This document shows, in pieces, positions 46,505 to 58,074 of a stretch of DNA of 64,000 nucleotides. The translations under genes were made by a program, and so were the position numbers. The notes under the pieces are model-generated. The model saw only the letters and a program-made list of their open reading frames with translations, made no database searches and had not been told where the DNA came from. Every line of letters starts with the position of its first letter. Positions within the stretch are counted from its first letter, which is position 1. The stretch comes from Dipteris shenzhenensis (lineage: Eukaryota > Polypodiophyta > Polypodiopsida > Gleicheniales). The DNA lies in NCBI GenBank assembly GCA_047967505.1, contig CM106539.1; one strand, written 5' to 3'.

Positions 46505-48050
46505 TAAAAATGCTCTAATATAGGAAAAGTGATCCCTTCTTTTTGAAAATATTACAAAAGATACAATGCGCAAACAATATGATATAGCAAAATCGGTAAA
46601 CAATATTAAGTTGTGAATGCTTTTTTCAATACTAAGTTAAAGTAAAATTCATAAAACCAAACAAAAAAATCAACTATAAATTTGATTCCCAAGATAGAAC
46701 AATCAAAATCTTGATATTAAAAGCATACAACAATAATGAAGCAAATAAGTGGATGCGCATTTGCCAAATACTTGATTGAAAAAACAAAATAAAATGGAAA
46801 GTATTGATCAAATACTATCCTTTTATAGTTTAGACCGCATCACAATCTACCCATAAACACTAGGTGACTACCTCTTTGATACAATCAAATTCATAATAAA
46901 CACAAACTTGGCATCCGAAAAGTTATGATCAAGTATTTCTCAATTTTGCATATGCAAGGTACATGCGTGCATTAAAGTATGCATCAACAAAATTAGCTTC
47001 CACGTTTTAGAGTGTTAAAATGGTGTGAAACATTGAACAAGTTTTAAATTAAGTAAATTCAATGGTCTGCCAAAGTTTCACCTTGATAGGATACGATTTG
47101 TGAGAGTTTTATGCTATATAGTGTTTGCACAATTTACAAGACACACATAATATAAATAGTATTTATGAATAGTATAAATAGTATTTAAATAAACATAGAT
47201 ATAAAAAATATATATGAATATTTATCATTTATGAGTGTTTCAATGAGACAAGGAATGAATTATGGGGTGATCATTTTTGCCTTCAATGGGCTACACTATT
47301 CTTAAGAAGACCTATTAATTTATGGTTGATGACACATAAAAAATATATACATGCATTACGAAAACAATAACGATTCTGAACCATTACACATTAAATATCA
47401 TGATGAGCCTAGACACTTTGGACTAATTCTTCAAAATAAAACACAAACAAAAATTCTTTTACAAAAACAATTATGAATAAAGCACAAAAACATACCAAGC
47501 AACTCCTCCCATTTGTTTAAAAAAAATCTCCTCTTTCTAGAATTGAAAGAGAAAGATGCTTATCACTTCAAAATTTAACTAGAAAAGCAACTTTGGAATA
47601 GACAATATGACGACTACAAAAAGTAATCAGCATAGAAGTAAAGCTCCAATTCAACCTATGGTTGAACAAAAGAATAAACAAATAAATAAAGTAGAAGTCA
47701 TTGTACTAGACAAACATGTACAAGATGTATTAATTTGCACAAATGATTCAAGATTATGAGAACATGAAAAAACCCCAAAAGGAAATCATAAGACATAGAG
47801 ACAACAAAGTAACAATAAAAAATTTAAAAATGAATGCAACAAAGTACGTAATGTACAAAACCTAATATAGTAAATCATCATACTAAAAAGAGAAAAAAAG
47901 ATTTTATACAAATCGATGAAGCTGTACATCATAATAAACTAAATATGCACAGACAAAAGTCAAAGCAGATCCATGAATGGTGGAGAATTAGGAAATAAAT
48001 ACATAGAACAGTATACTCCGAAAATGCATGCACAAAAACACCAAGAGCAC
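46505..48050. other. AT-rich, possible 5' part of the Helentron
   Basis: Very AT-rich with no recognised protein. It may include the 5' end of the rolling-circle element at 48060-53880, but no terminus was identified. Confidence 0.4.
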
Positions 48051-48380
48051 AAAGCAATATATAATGATCTAGTAAATGACATCACCAGAGAAAACTTTAC
48101 ATTCAGTGACATACTCAAAAAGCAATATCAATGAATGAGTTCTGTCTTTTGCTTACAAGGAGATGTGCTCCTTTGTTTAGAATCGATAAAGCAAAATAGT
48201 TATTGCTTTAGAACCCTACTACAAAAAAGAGTTTCCACCAAATCATGGAACAATTACAAAATAATTACCAACATAAAAATGAAGTGCAAATTGTCTCTAC
48301 AAAAGGACAAAAAGGAAAAAAATCAATAAACAAAAAATAGTAGCATTCAAGGAAAGCATAAGGGATGTACCAATTTATAT

Positions 48381-48608
48381 ATGCGGTCACATAGGAAAAT
48401 GCCTCCTCTTTTAGATCCATGGTGTGTGAAGAAAAACAAGGTCATTCAAAGTGTAGAGACGTTATCAAAGCTTGAAAGATTGATTGCATCGCATGCAACA
48501 TTTGGTCAAATACAACAACACTTACATTTTGGACAATATGTATTGAAAGGTCGTATTATAAATGTCATGACAAACTTGGAAAGTATACAAACAAGTCTCC
48601 CATGCTAG
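48381..48608 (+). pseudogene. Helentron N-terminal DUF6570-like region
   Basis: The frame shows LSKLERLIASHATFGQIQQH followed by GQYVLKGRIINVMTN. The consensus order is a Leu-x-x-x-Glu-x-x-Leu-Ile-Ala helix, then GQYGLKG and NVPT, then a leader into LP. This region precedes the Rep domain in Helitron2 proteins. Confidence 0.72.
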
Positions 48609-49289
48609 ACTGATGACATGATGATGATTAATATTTCCATAAAGAGAAAGCTAGAATACAAAAAGCCATACACGAGTAGTAATGTTCAACCAAAATTTTT
48701 CATGAAATCACTTCACAATGTAATAGATACAACATTGTACAAACAAGAATAAATCACAATCTTTCAATTTTGGTTACCATTTTTTCACCTATCAAAAAAG
48801 GCACAACAAAATAGTGAGCAAAAAGATATGAATCTCGAAAGCAATAATGAAAGAAAATTTACAAACAATAACAAAGAGAAGCCTTCTACTAAGATGTTAA
48901 TCCATTCCGATATTAATGCAAACGAGATATATGATAGAAACATGAATATAATAAACATTGCACAAAGAAAAAACCAAAAACCAATATATATACATACAAA
49001 TATTGCAAAGAGTTAAATCACCCAATACTTTTTTTGGGTGAACCAAGAAAACAAGAAATCTTACATAGTAAAAAAAAGATCAATGGGAAATTTTTCATAA
49101 ACATCATCACTTTGCATGGCATATTTAGAATCTATTATTTAAGACAATTAAAAATTTAGTACATTTTGTTACAAGTTCTTGATGGATCCACATAAGAAAA
49201 GCTAAATTACGTAACTAAGTCATAACAACCCAAGATGTTAAAAGCTAACCAAATTGAGATTTGCTCTTAAAATATGATCTAGGCTATAA

Positions 49290-49970
49290 AGGACTAGAGC
49301 TAATAAGAACATCTTCTAATCATTTAGAACACTTGCACAATTTCTATATGCTATGATTCATCAATTAGGACCACCAACTTTTTTGGTAACATTTACAAGT
49401 AGAGAAACTAATTGGGCATCATTAATCAATGCTCTTAAATACTTGAGGATAATAGGATCAAGTGAAATCAACACTAATACTCCAATTTGTGAGTACGTAT
49501 GTGATGATCTAGTTATTTGTGCATGATACTTTGACCATTGAGTTAAAGCTCTAATTAAATTATTATCTGAAAATGTTAATATTTTTTGATAAAGTACTCG
49601 ACTTTTCGTTATAACAGAATTTCAATAACATGGTAGCAAACATATCCATGGTCTAATATGGATTAAAGTTGTACCAATTTATTGGGAAAGAAACAAACAA
49701 AGACATTACAAAATTTATTGATTTATATCTTTCTTGTGACATTTCATTACCTTCTACGACAATGAAAACAGCTCAACAACACAAACATACATGGACATGT
49801 AAAAAAATCCTCTTCTTTTTTTGTAAATTTCACATCCCCCTCCCCCTTATGGAACAAATGACTATACTCATGGAAAAAGCACAAACTTTGAGAAGAACAC
49901 AAGAAAAAATATTTACAAAATTTAAAATGAAAATGTTCATGAGCATACACACACGTTTGATGATTTCATA
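49290..49970 (+). pseudogene. Helentron Rep (HUH nuclease) region
   Basis: HNFYMLMIHQLGPPTFLVTF (about 49345-49400) is the conserved MIRQLGxPTxFFT segment of Helitron Rep proteins. The metal-binding HUH motif is HIH at 49641-49649, within EFQ-stop-HGSKHIHGLIW; an in-frame TAA at 49626-49628 interrupts it. After a shift, the frame 49669-49971 continues with KFIDLYLSCDISLP, then HKHTWTCKK and CKFHIPLPLM, matching the His/Cys segment (HxHTxTCxK, CRFxFPxPxM) that follows HUH in this family. Confidence 0.83.
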
Positions 49971-50924
49971 AATGAGATGCAGATCACAAAAAACCAACAC
50001 ATTATGCTTATGCTATCAAACCAACTCTATTCTTAATAAGAAAACTCTGCGATGTTTGGACAACCACTTTTGCAAAAAAAAAATCCATCGTTATGAGAAG
50101 CCAATACAAATGCACAATTCATACTTGATCCATATGCAATAGCTACATATTGTATATCATTACTTAATAGAAATTGACAACAACATACCAAACACACTAA
50201 GTAAGATAACTGATAAGTGTCATTGTGAAAATGATGATGCAATAACACGAATTAAAAAACTCGGTGCCACTTTCTTAAATATCATCTCAACAAGAAGTTT
50301 ACACTATTCTATCATTGCCACTCCATCATGCATCAAGAAGTACATAATTCATTAATACACCACCAATTATTTACCGAACAACTGTATTAAAAACCACAAA
50401 AAACCCTATAAACATTACTTGATGATTCTATCAAAATCATGTGTGGAACTATAGTAGATCGATACATACAATGACTTCATTCTTTGCATGAAATTGGTCT
50501 TTCTTAAATTTTCATCATCTTATGAACTTTAAAACTTAGAAACGATGACAAAAAGAGCAACTAATATGTTATATTCACTATAATGAACATCGAGACTCTC
50601 ACAACTATGATAGAGAACAAGTGAAATTCTATATTCCAACAATTTGAAAATGCATTAAATCCACATGATGATGTATATACAAATATTATCAATGCAATTA
50701 TAACCATGAGAAATAAGTACACATACCAAATAGATTAAACAATGTAAACTTTTTCCATGGAAAGAACTCGAGTAGAAAGTACACACTCTAGCTACAATAA
50801 GAAAAAATCCAGCTACAATAAGAAAAAATACCATTTGGACAGAGACATTCAATGTTACAATCCTAACTGATATATCAAGTATCACAACTACCACAATGTC
50901 TAAACCAGACACTCATACACAAGA

Positions 50925-51675
50925 TTATTAAACAATGAACAAAGGATGATATTTGATGACATAATTTGGAAGGGAAAATATACTCTGGAAACTGTAATCT
51001 ATCACTTCTTAATAGGAGGAGTTGACTTAATAAAAACTATGGTTTACAAATCCTTGTGCAAGAACTATTACGTAAATACAATAAAGACTACAAGATGGAC
51101 CCACTAAAGAAAAAGATGTTAACAACAACGTATATAAGAAAAGAATCTTACAACATTAATGGGGCCACACTTCATTCCACACTCACCATACATATTAATT
51201 ATAAAAGTAAGACACTATCTCACCTAAGTGCTAATAAACTCCACATGTGTGTTAGAACCTTCCTTTTTTTCTTCTTCCCATCATAGTAAATCCCGCTTCT
51301 ATGTCTTCAATAATCTTCACAAGCTACAAACCATAATTTTGGACAAAATCTCTCTAATCGATAAGAAATTGTTAGAGAAAGTTGATAAACGATTGTGAAG
51401 CATTAACATAACTTCACCTTGCCATTTGGAGGAGTGGATGTTATAATGACAAGAGACTTGTTTCAGGGCAAACCTGTCCACGATAGTTCGATTTTCATAA
51501 AAGAAACTCATTAACCTTTAACTTTTGGAATGACTATATTGGATTCTCTAAACTTTCAACAACAATGCAAGAACGAGATGCTACATTTATAAAAATGATG
51601 AACAAATTTAGAACAAGTACATGCAATCAAAATGATATCAACATTATCAACTTGACATATGTCATATGTGAGAAC
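50925..51675 (+). pseudogene. Helentron PIF1-like helicase, N-terminal part
   Basis: LNNEQRMIFDDIIW (about 50927-50970) matches the LNxEQxxIFD segment. The Walker A region FLIGGVDLIKT (51006-51038) stands where FLTGGAGTGKT is expected, so the P-loop Gly and Lys context is lost apart from the Lys-Thr pair. NINGATLHS (about 51155) follows. Walker B reads ILDKIS for IIDEIS (about 51335), and FIKMMNKFRTSTCNQ appears near 51590. The changed Walker residues make ATP hydrolysis impossible. Confidence 0.78.
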
Positions 51676-51679
51676 ACCT

Positions 51680-52495
51680 TAACCAAGTAGGCTAGGTTAA
51701 CTCAATAGTTAGCTCAATTAAGTTAATTGGACAAACATTTTGTTAGATTAACTAAACTTGGTTTAGTTTCTTAAAGTTGCACGCATCCTCAAGGCCCAAA
51801 GACCCCTCAAAAGGCTGAATTTTGGCAAGAATTTAACCCTCCATGACTTGACCATTTTGGACCCAAATTAAACCCATTTTGAACCCAAATTTCACACACA
51901 AAAACACCACGCTATGAGATATCTTTCCAACCCATTACACACCATTTTGGCATCCCTAGCACTCGTTAATTTGTGCCCTCGTGTGGAATAATTTTCACAG
52001 TAATTTGCTTATAACTTTCCTTTGTGGCTTCCGATTGAGGATCTGTTTGCACCAACACACCCACTTGCAAGGGGAACAATCCTAGGCATATTTTGTAGCA
52101 TGAAATTTCCCAAATTCATAACGTAACTCTAACCCCCATAATGCACACAATTCAACCTCCGGGGCCAAAGGAGGATGCACTCAATCAAAGACTCGGCAAG
52201 CATGCATGCAATTACAATCTGGTCAGCATCTATGACAGCCCTCCTCACTGAATCCACCTCCTCCAACTATGAAAAACCCTCATCCTCGTCCAATCCACAA
52301 CATGGTAGATCATCATCTTGATGAGGATGACCTTGACTTAAACACAGCGATGACAACAACTTCTTCAGCCACCCAATCTTCAACAACAATAAAAGGAGAC
52401 CCTTGGGAAATCTTGAACTTCCTAGCACAATGGCTGAGGTGATCCAGAGTGGTTCCTTCAAATCTTTGATGCCACTTGTAGAGCAAAAGGTGATC
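51680..52495. mobile_element. about 0.8 kb insertion inside the helicase, unknown type
   Basis: The helicase match stops near 51676 (INLTYVICENTLTK) and resumes near 52500 (KPHLTLRHMFYLRAS). The DNA between has a distinctly lower AT content in its second half and no helicase similarity. A word near 52468, GATGCCACTTGTAGAGC, resembles the reverse complement of an LTR end plus tRNA-Met primer site, so it could be retroelement-derived. No terminal repeats were found. Confidence 0.4.
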
Positions 52496-52499
52496 AATC

Positions 52500-53200
52500 T
52501 AACTATACCAAAGCCACACTTGACACTCCGTCATATGTTCTATTTACGAGCATCAACTCAACTCCACAATGAATATTTCTTTGAATAAACACATGGTGAG
52601 GTATATATTTTTCAAGCGAGGAACATCATTCAAATCATTTAATGAAACCCAAATGATGTAAAGATGTGACATAATTGTAGGTTTACATAAAGAATTAAAA
52701 TTTTAAAAAGGGATGTTGGTTGCATGATGTGAAGGTGACTACAATAATGTAGATGGATTAGTAAATGGAGCTGATAGTATGTTCGAAGAAACACCAAAAT
52801 ATGTTTCAAGCACAATAATGTGGATTGATTTTACAAATAAAAAAATTGGGAAAAACACTTGTTGTCAAACCAAACATCTATATGCTTCAAAGATACTTTT
52901 AATATGGACATCAAACTTTCTTGTTTGTAAATAAGTTCAATTAGTACAAAACAAAAATTAGACAACTACAATAACACAATATCCTATCCGACTAGCAGTA
53001 GTACAAACAATTCATAAAACATAAGGGATAACTTTGGGAAAAGTAGTACTTGATCCCATTGGAGCAATTGAACATGGATCACATATACAACACTGTTAAG
53101 AATTGAAACTAAAGAACAACTATCCCTTTTAAAACCACTACAAATTAAGAACTTTCAAACCGATAAATGTGTAGAAGAATAAATGCAACAACTATATACA
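52500..53200 (+). pseudogene. Helentron PIF1-like helicase, C-terminal part
   Basis: RHMFYLRASTQLHNEYFF is followed by GMLVA and DGLVNGADSMF (about 52700-52780), IMWIDFTNKKIG (about 52820-52860), and helicase motif VI-like QYPIRLAVVQTIHKT (52979-53023). The final helicase motif normally reads TIHRSQG; here it is TIHKT followed by a stop and Gly. DPIGAIEHGSHI matches the DPTGxxxHG segment that follows. Confidence 0.78.
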
Positions 53201-53229
53201 ACATGCGCATGGAAATTTACCATTTCTTA

Positions 53230-53870
53230 AAAAGTATGAAGAAACACATATTATCATACAAACATTAAATATCCATTCATTACATCTTCACAGTGTAGAT
53301 ATAGAAATGGATTACAACTTGCAAGCATCTCATATATTATGCCTAAATGAAATCAGAACAAAAACTCCACAATACTTTATAAATAATTATGATGTAATCA
53401 TGACTAAATATGAATCAGGAACATTATTACTATATTTTAAAAAAAATATTTAAACAACATTTAATCATAGACATTGGAGTTGAGATAATCATTGTACATT
53501 TCCATCTAGATATACGACAATCTATGTTCATTATAGCTATTTATCGATCCCAATTATGCAATATATTAAACATTTATACAACACTTGGAACACATACTTA
53601 AAACAAATCCTTCAAAGTATGCAATGTTCTTAGTCATTTTAACATAGATTTGTTACAAAACTCTCAACCAACACAAGAACTTATTAAATTAATGCAAAAA
53701 CATCATATGCACTCAACAAGCTCAACTCCTACAATACAATATGGATCACAGTTAAATATTTGCATAAATGCTCCGATAGTAGATTGCCTCATGGAGACAA
53801 CTACTACTTATTGGAATGACCACTTCCCTAATTTCACAAATGCCAAAATTTAATGCATCTTATGTGTATA
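53230..53870 (+). pseudogene. Helentron C-terminal AP endonuclease
   Basis: LNIHSLHLHSVDIEM, then SHILCLNEIRT with the catalytic Glu of the endonuclease (EEP) fold, then GTLLLYFK in a first frame. After shifts come IAIYRSQ, SHFNIDLLQNSQPTQEL (GDFNxD in functional copies, so the catalytic Asp is replaced by His) and YWNDHFPNF with the terminal DH. It lies directly behind the helicase, which is what separates Helentrons from canonical Helitrons. Confidence 0.8.
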
Positions 53871-53879
53871 ATTGAACAA

Positions 53880-54515
53880 ATATGTAACTAAACAATAAAC
53901 ATCTTTGAAGCTAAAAATAAAAAAATATACATATAAATCTCTACATCTTACCATTCAACTTGCACATTTTTCCCTTCTCATAGCTCATCAAGAAGCTTAT
54001 GGCTACAACAACCCCTACTCTCTCTTTTATTTTTTAAATATTCACCTTGCATTGGACCCAAGATTTGGCTCAATAGTTTGAACTTGCAAGAATGTCTTTG
54101 TGGACCACAATAAAAGGCACCAACGCAACCCATCCTCACCAGCAAAAAATGGCACTCAGTCAATGGTGTAATCCTTGCCCATTTTTGTTCTTTATCACTC
54201 ACATAGCTTCCATATGTCTCTGGCACTCCAAGCCCTAGTTTGTAAACCTTGAAGCATAAGGATCCAATAGGTGGAAGCAAGAACTAATTCCTCAGGAGTA
54301 GAAGTGTTAGCCTTCCATGTTTATCGTATTGTCAAGTTGATACTCAGTACCTCAGCCCATAAAGTCCATATTAGCAACTATGAATGTGGTAGTCATTTTA
54401 TTGAACTTGCTTATAGTTATGTAATTTCCTGCCAGTTGAACCCATTTATAAAGTAGAATTTTCCAAATTCTAACTTATAAAAAACTTGTATATGAAGTTC
54501 AAGTATAATATTTAT
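53880..54515. other. no recognisable feature
   Basis: Flank of the Helentron. The frame 53978-54280 (minus, 100 codons) is not recognised. Confidence 0.45.
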
Positions 54516-54519
54516 TTAT

Positions 54520-54840
54520 ATACTTATGATATGCTATTAATCATATTAATCATAGAAGGGCCCATAGGCAAGTAGGGGTTCAAATGTCTTCCCTTGAACA
54601 TACATTGTATACAAGCATGTAACCACTACACTCTTGAGAAAGATACTCACACATTCATTAACATATAACTTATGATATACTCACACATTCATTAATAAAC
54701 TTACGATATACTATCAATCATAGAAGAACACATAGGTAAGACGGGTTAAAATATCCCCCCTTGAGTACACATTGTGTATGAATATGCCATCACTACAATC
54801 TCAAGAAAGATACTCACACATTTATTAAAACTTTGTATTG
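54520..54840. repeat. tandem duplication, period about 175 bp
   Basis: Two units share AATCATAGAAG, CACATAGG/CCATAGGCAAG, CCCTTGA then TACATTG and GAAAGATACTCACACATT, at about 54545-54665 and 54715-54835. A short extra copy of GATATACTCACACATTC lies between them. Confidence 0.75.
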
Positions 54841-54849
54841 CACATCCAA

Positions 54850-55276
54850 CAATACATAAGTTGCAAATAAATAAAATTGAATATTAGACCTCTTATTATT
54901 AAAAGTAATTTAAAAAATGGACATTATTCACCTCACCCAAAAAAGACAATTTAAAAACAAGTGAGTTCTAGTACTCATGAGCATTGCCTTAGCTTCTAGT
55001 AAATGCAAATGATTGGCAAGATAAATGGATTATTACTTTGCACAGTACTTGCAATGGAAGCCCGTGTGTAAAACAATTAGAAAGTTTGAGTGCTATAATG
55101 CAACCACTAAGCACTTGCAAATGTAAAGTGATATGCAAACTCTATGTGTGTGCATATGGGTGTGAGTGAAAAAAAGAGAGCACTTGATAGCATTTGTCTT
55201 CATTATTTCAAATTTTTAGCTTGTATAGAGCCTTGGAGTATATCGATGAAGGAGGAGGATGCTCATGAGCTGATGG

Positions 55277-55278
<2 letters not shown>
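54850..55278. other. no recognisable feature
   Basis: AT-rich sequence ahead of the next LINE tail. Confidence 0.45.

Positions 55279-55312
<34 letters not shown>
55279..55312. repeat. (GA)n microsatellite, LINE tail
   Basis: A GA run followed by AAACAAAAGAAAGAAAG, the tail of the minus-strand LINE fragment at 55313-56345. Confidence 0.9.
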
Positions 55313-55317
<5 letters not shown>

Positions 55318-56345
55318 AAGAAAGAAAGATGTATTAACGTCTACGGGATGCCTCACGGGCCTATGGGACAAAAGTGCGGAAACAAAGTAAACTCATGTGT
55401 CAAGCCATAGTGGGCTGGAGTGAAGGGCTCACTAAGGCCCTCGTTGAGTACTAGAAAACACATAAACTGAAATACTAATGTAGTACATCATATCAAGTCG
55501 GCGGGCCAGAAAAGCCAAATAGTGTGTAACATGAGTGGGGCATGTCAGGCGCTCAGGGCTAATGCTCCAAGAACATGATTTGGCTCCATGTATCCAGGCT
55601 CCGTGATAGCTCTCTGGATTCGATGGGCTATGTCAAGTGTAATGCCACGTCTCTATTGGTCGCCTCCAAGAAGAGCTGAGATAGGTCTAACCTCAATCGT
55701 GTGTGCTCTGTTCTCCTGTCGCATGTGAGATCCCCGTGACCCTCGTTCAGTATTGGTGTCGTGTTGACTCCCTCTACTGACCCATCTATCTCTCATGTCA
55801 GTTAGCTTTTCCTCTTCTATTTTCGAGTGCCCTGGAGCTGACTCAAATGCATAAAAGTCGGCGACCTGCCTCTGCGCTCGATCCACCTCAGTGTCATGTG
55901 ACGTGGTGGTCGCATCCTGTTGCTCTCCGATTCGTCGCAATAGTGTCTCTCTATGTCTCCGCATCTCCATTAGGTAGAGCCCAATACAGACCTGATCGTG
56001 TGTCCCTCCTGAAAAAGGCAATGGTAGCACCCTCGGATCTCGTAGTAGGTGGGACATATACAAAGAAAGTGCTCCTCGATCTCGACCTGACCCATCGTGC
56101 ATAGCATACAAGTCCGTTGCTCTCTGGCAACTCTCCCTGCCTCAATCCTCAGCTGATGAGAGGAGACTCGCATCTGTCCAATGGCAATCCTCAGTGCATG
56201 TGAGACTCCTCTGTCCTCAAGATACTAGGCCATCCTCCGATACTTTCAAGAAATGGTCATAGTAGAGCTGGGTCTTGGTGGGGAAATCCTGGCCCCCCCC
56301 CCAAAGTCCGAAGTGCGTGAAGCTAGAGGAGGTCTAAACGTATGA
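55313..56345 (-). mobile_element. RTE-like LINE 3' end, best preserved copy
   Basis: On the minus strand QMRVSSHQLRIEAGR, then RTCMLCTMGQVEIEEHFLC and ICPTYYEIRG give the Cys/His region at the end of ORF2 (about 56180-56030). The frame 56111-55653 continues with CIGLYLMEMRRHRETLLRRI and an acidic/Ser-rich tail to a stop at 55653. The 3' UTR shares long blocks with 21703-21924 and 21986-22370 and ends in (TC)n. It is 5'-truncated near 56345, where similarity to 17750-18616 stops. The zinc-like region is intact here, but RT and endonuclease are absent. Confidence 0.75.
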
Positions 56346-56349
56346 TGCA

Positions 56350-57450
56350 AGAGCAAAAAGTGAGTAGAGGGCTCCCCTTGAAAGGAATGCTAAAGAGGAC
56401 ATGAGTCACTTCCAATTGAGACAAGGAAATGCTGTGACAAGCCACTTCAAGAGTGTGGTCTTTTGTTCCACGTGTGGATATAGCTGCACTAGTATATAGC
56501 TGCACTAGTTATTAGGAGTTGAGAATCGATACTAGAGAGTCGTCAATCAATCAATGCTCTGAGTGCACGTCGCGCTGTTAGCCATGCAATGTGCCACCTT
56601 CACTTCTCTCCTTCCATCACCCACAACTTCAGCTCACCCCTTCGGATGTGCCACCCTCAACTTCAGCTCACCCCTTCGCCGCCAGCGTCGTAGTGGTTCA
56701 CGATGCATGTCTAATAAAGCCAATGTGAAATCCAATCTTTTGGTGTGGTGATCTCCAATAGTCGATTCTTCTAGGGAACAATGGTGAGTCTCTTGTAGAA
56801 ATAGGATTGTCTTGCACAAATTATCGATCAGGACAAGAGTTTGCAAACTACTATGGTTTGTAAAAGCAGGCACAACCCGTACACTTAAACTTGTATTATA
56901 GCTGTATTTGTGTGAGGAAGTGGAGTAGTATATGCCGTTGAGGTCTTTCATGGATCGTCCAAGGGTAGGATTCAAGAGCTTTGTGTATGCAATCGGCAGT
57001 GCGTAACATCTGCTACGAGAGAAAGCTTCCTATTTGGGTTAAGTAGGAGCTCTACTGTTAGCTTGCGCTTCTATGACAATTGTAAAGAGAACCCTTCTAA
57101 CATACTGGGACAATTTAAAAAAAAAAGCTTTCTTTTTGTGATCAATGAGCCCAAGTAAGTTTGAGATCCGTTGGCGGGAAAGCAAGATCGGAACGTGTGT
57201 ACATGCTTTCCTCTCTCTTGTATTGTGTGTGTGGATTATTTCAGCCTTCACTTATCATCATGATATCATAGTGATGTTTGGGAGCCTTTCTCTCTTTTTA
57301 AATGTACTTCCTTACTCTCTAATTTGTTTCAAATGGTTGAAAAATGAGCATCAACTTGGTATACATTCTTTAAAACCTGCAAGCTTATCGTGAAAAGAAA
57401 CAGAGATATGAGCTCCTCAGAAGCGCACTTGTAATTATTTGTCTTTGGAA
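56350..57450. other. no recognisable feature
   Basis: Short frames only. A small direct repeat of CCACCYTCAACTTCAGCTCA-type words, within CAACTTCAGCTCACCCCTTC, occurs at about 56626-56684. Confidence 0.45.
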
Positions 57451-57456
57451 TAGAGA

Positions 57457-57525
57457 GAATCTGAAAACAAAAAGCGTGTGGAAATGAAGGCCTGATGGCT
57501 GTTTTTAATCAGACGTTGCTTGAGG
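57457..57525 (+). repeat. partial arm copy of the inverted-repeat element
   Basis: Shares CTGAAAACAAAAAGC and then TTAATCAGACGTTGCTTGA with 58655-58715 in direct orientation. Confidence 0.8.
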
Positions 57526-57654
57526 AACTAATGTGTCAATTATCATATGGATTGCCTGTCTTCAAAAATCCATATCTTAAATCCTTAGCTAGCAATCTGC
57601 TAGCGAATCTCAATCCGATTCAACTGCAAAGGATTTCTAATAATTCCCAGTGAG

Positions 57655-57870
57655 CTGAGAGATGAGGAGGGACAGATGGGGAGGGAGAGAGGCGGAGGAT
57701 GGGTGGGCTGAGCAGGAAGAGAGGGGGAGGCAGAGACGGAAGAGATGGGAGGATAACAAGTGGGGGAGGAGAGCGAGATAGAAGTGGGCTAAGAGATGTG
57801 GAGGGAGAGAGCAGAGAGAGACAGAGGCTGAAAGGGAGCGACAGAGGCGAAGCGAAGGAGAGCTGGGCAG
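57655..57870. repeat. purine-rich strand-asymmetric tract
   Basis: About 215 bp in which nearly all bases on the plus strand are G or A (GAGGGAGAGA-type words with GGCGGAG and GGGGGAGG). This creates long Ser/Pro/Leu frames on the other strand that are not genes. Confidence 0.8.
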
Positions 57871-58074
57871 GAAGGCATGCAGCATCAAGAGGTCCGAAGG
57901 GTGCTTCATCCACATTATATATGCAGGGTGTGCCCCTAACACGTGTCCTCTTCTGGAGTTCTTCTAGAGTCCTCCACTCAAAGAACCTTTTTCACCCCTC
58001 ACCCCACTCACTCTCCCACTCCCACAACTAATTGGATTTTTAGAACATCATGGGAATTTATTGGGTTTCTTGCT

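Larger units (their letters stand above)
48060..53880 (+). mobile_element. decayed Helentron (Helitron2-type) with AP endonuclease
   Basis: Domains in order on the plus strand: a DUF6570-like N-terminal region (48381-48608), the Helitron-like N domain and HUH Rep nuclease (about 49290-49970), the Rep C-terminal part (about 50000-50350), a PIF1-like helicase (about 50925-53200, split by about 0.8 kb at 51680-52495) and a C-terminal AP-type endonuclease (about 53230-53870). A Rep-helicase protein with a C-terminal AP endonuclease is the Helentron/Helitron2 architecture, distinct from the canonical plant Helitron, which lacks that endonuclease. Frames are broken about every 100-200 bp and key residues are changed, so the copy is long dead. 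The termini were not found. Confidence 0.82.

Noticed and set aside
57620-57942. Ser/Pro/Leu-rich frames of about 100 codons on the minus strand
   Set aside because: They are the complement of a purine-only tract and have no start context or motif.
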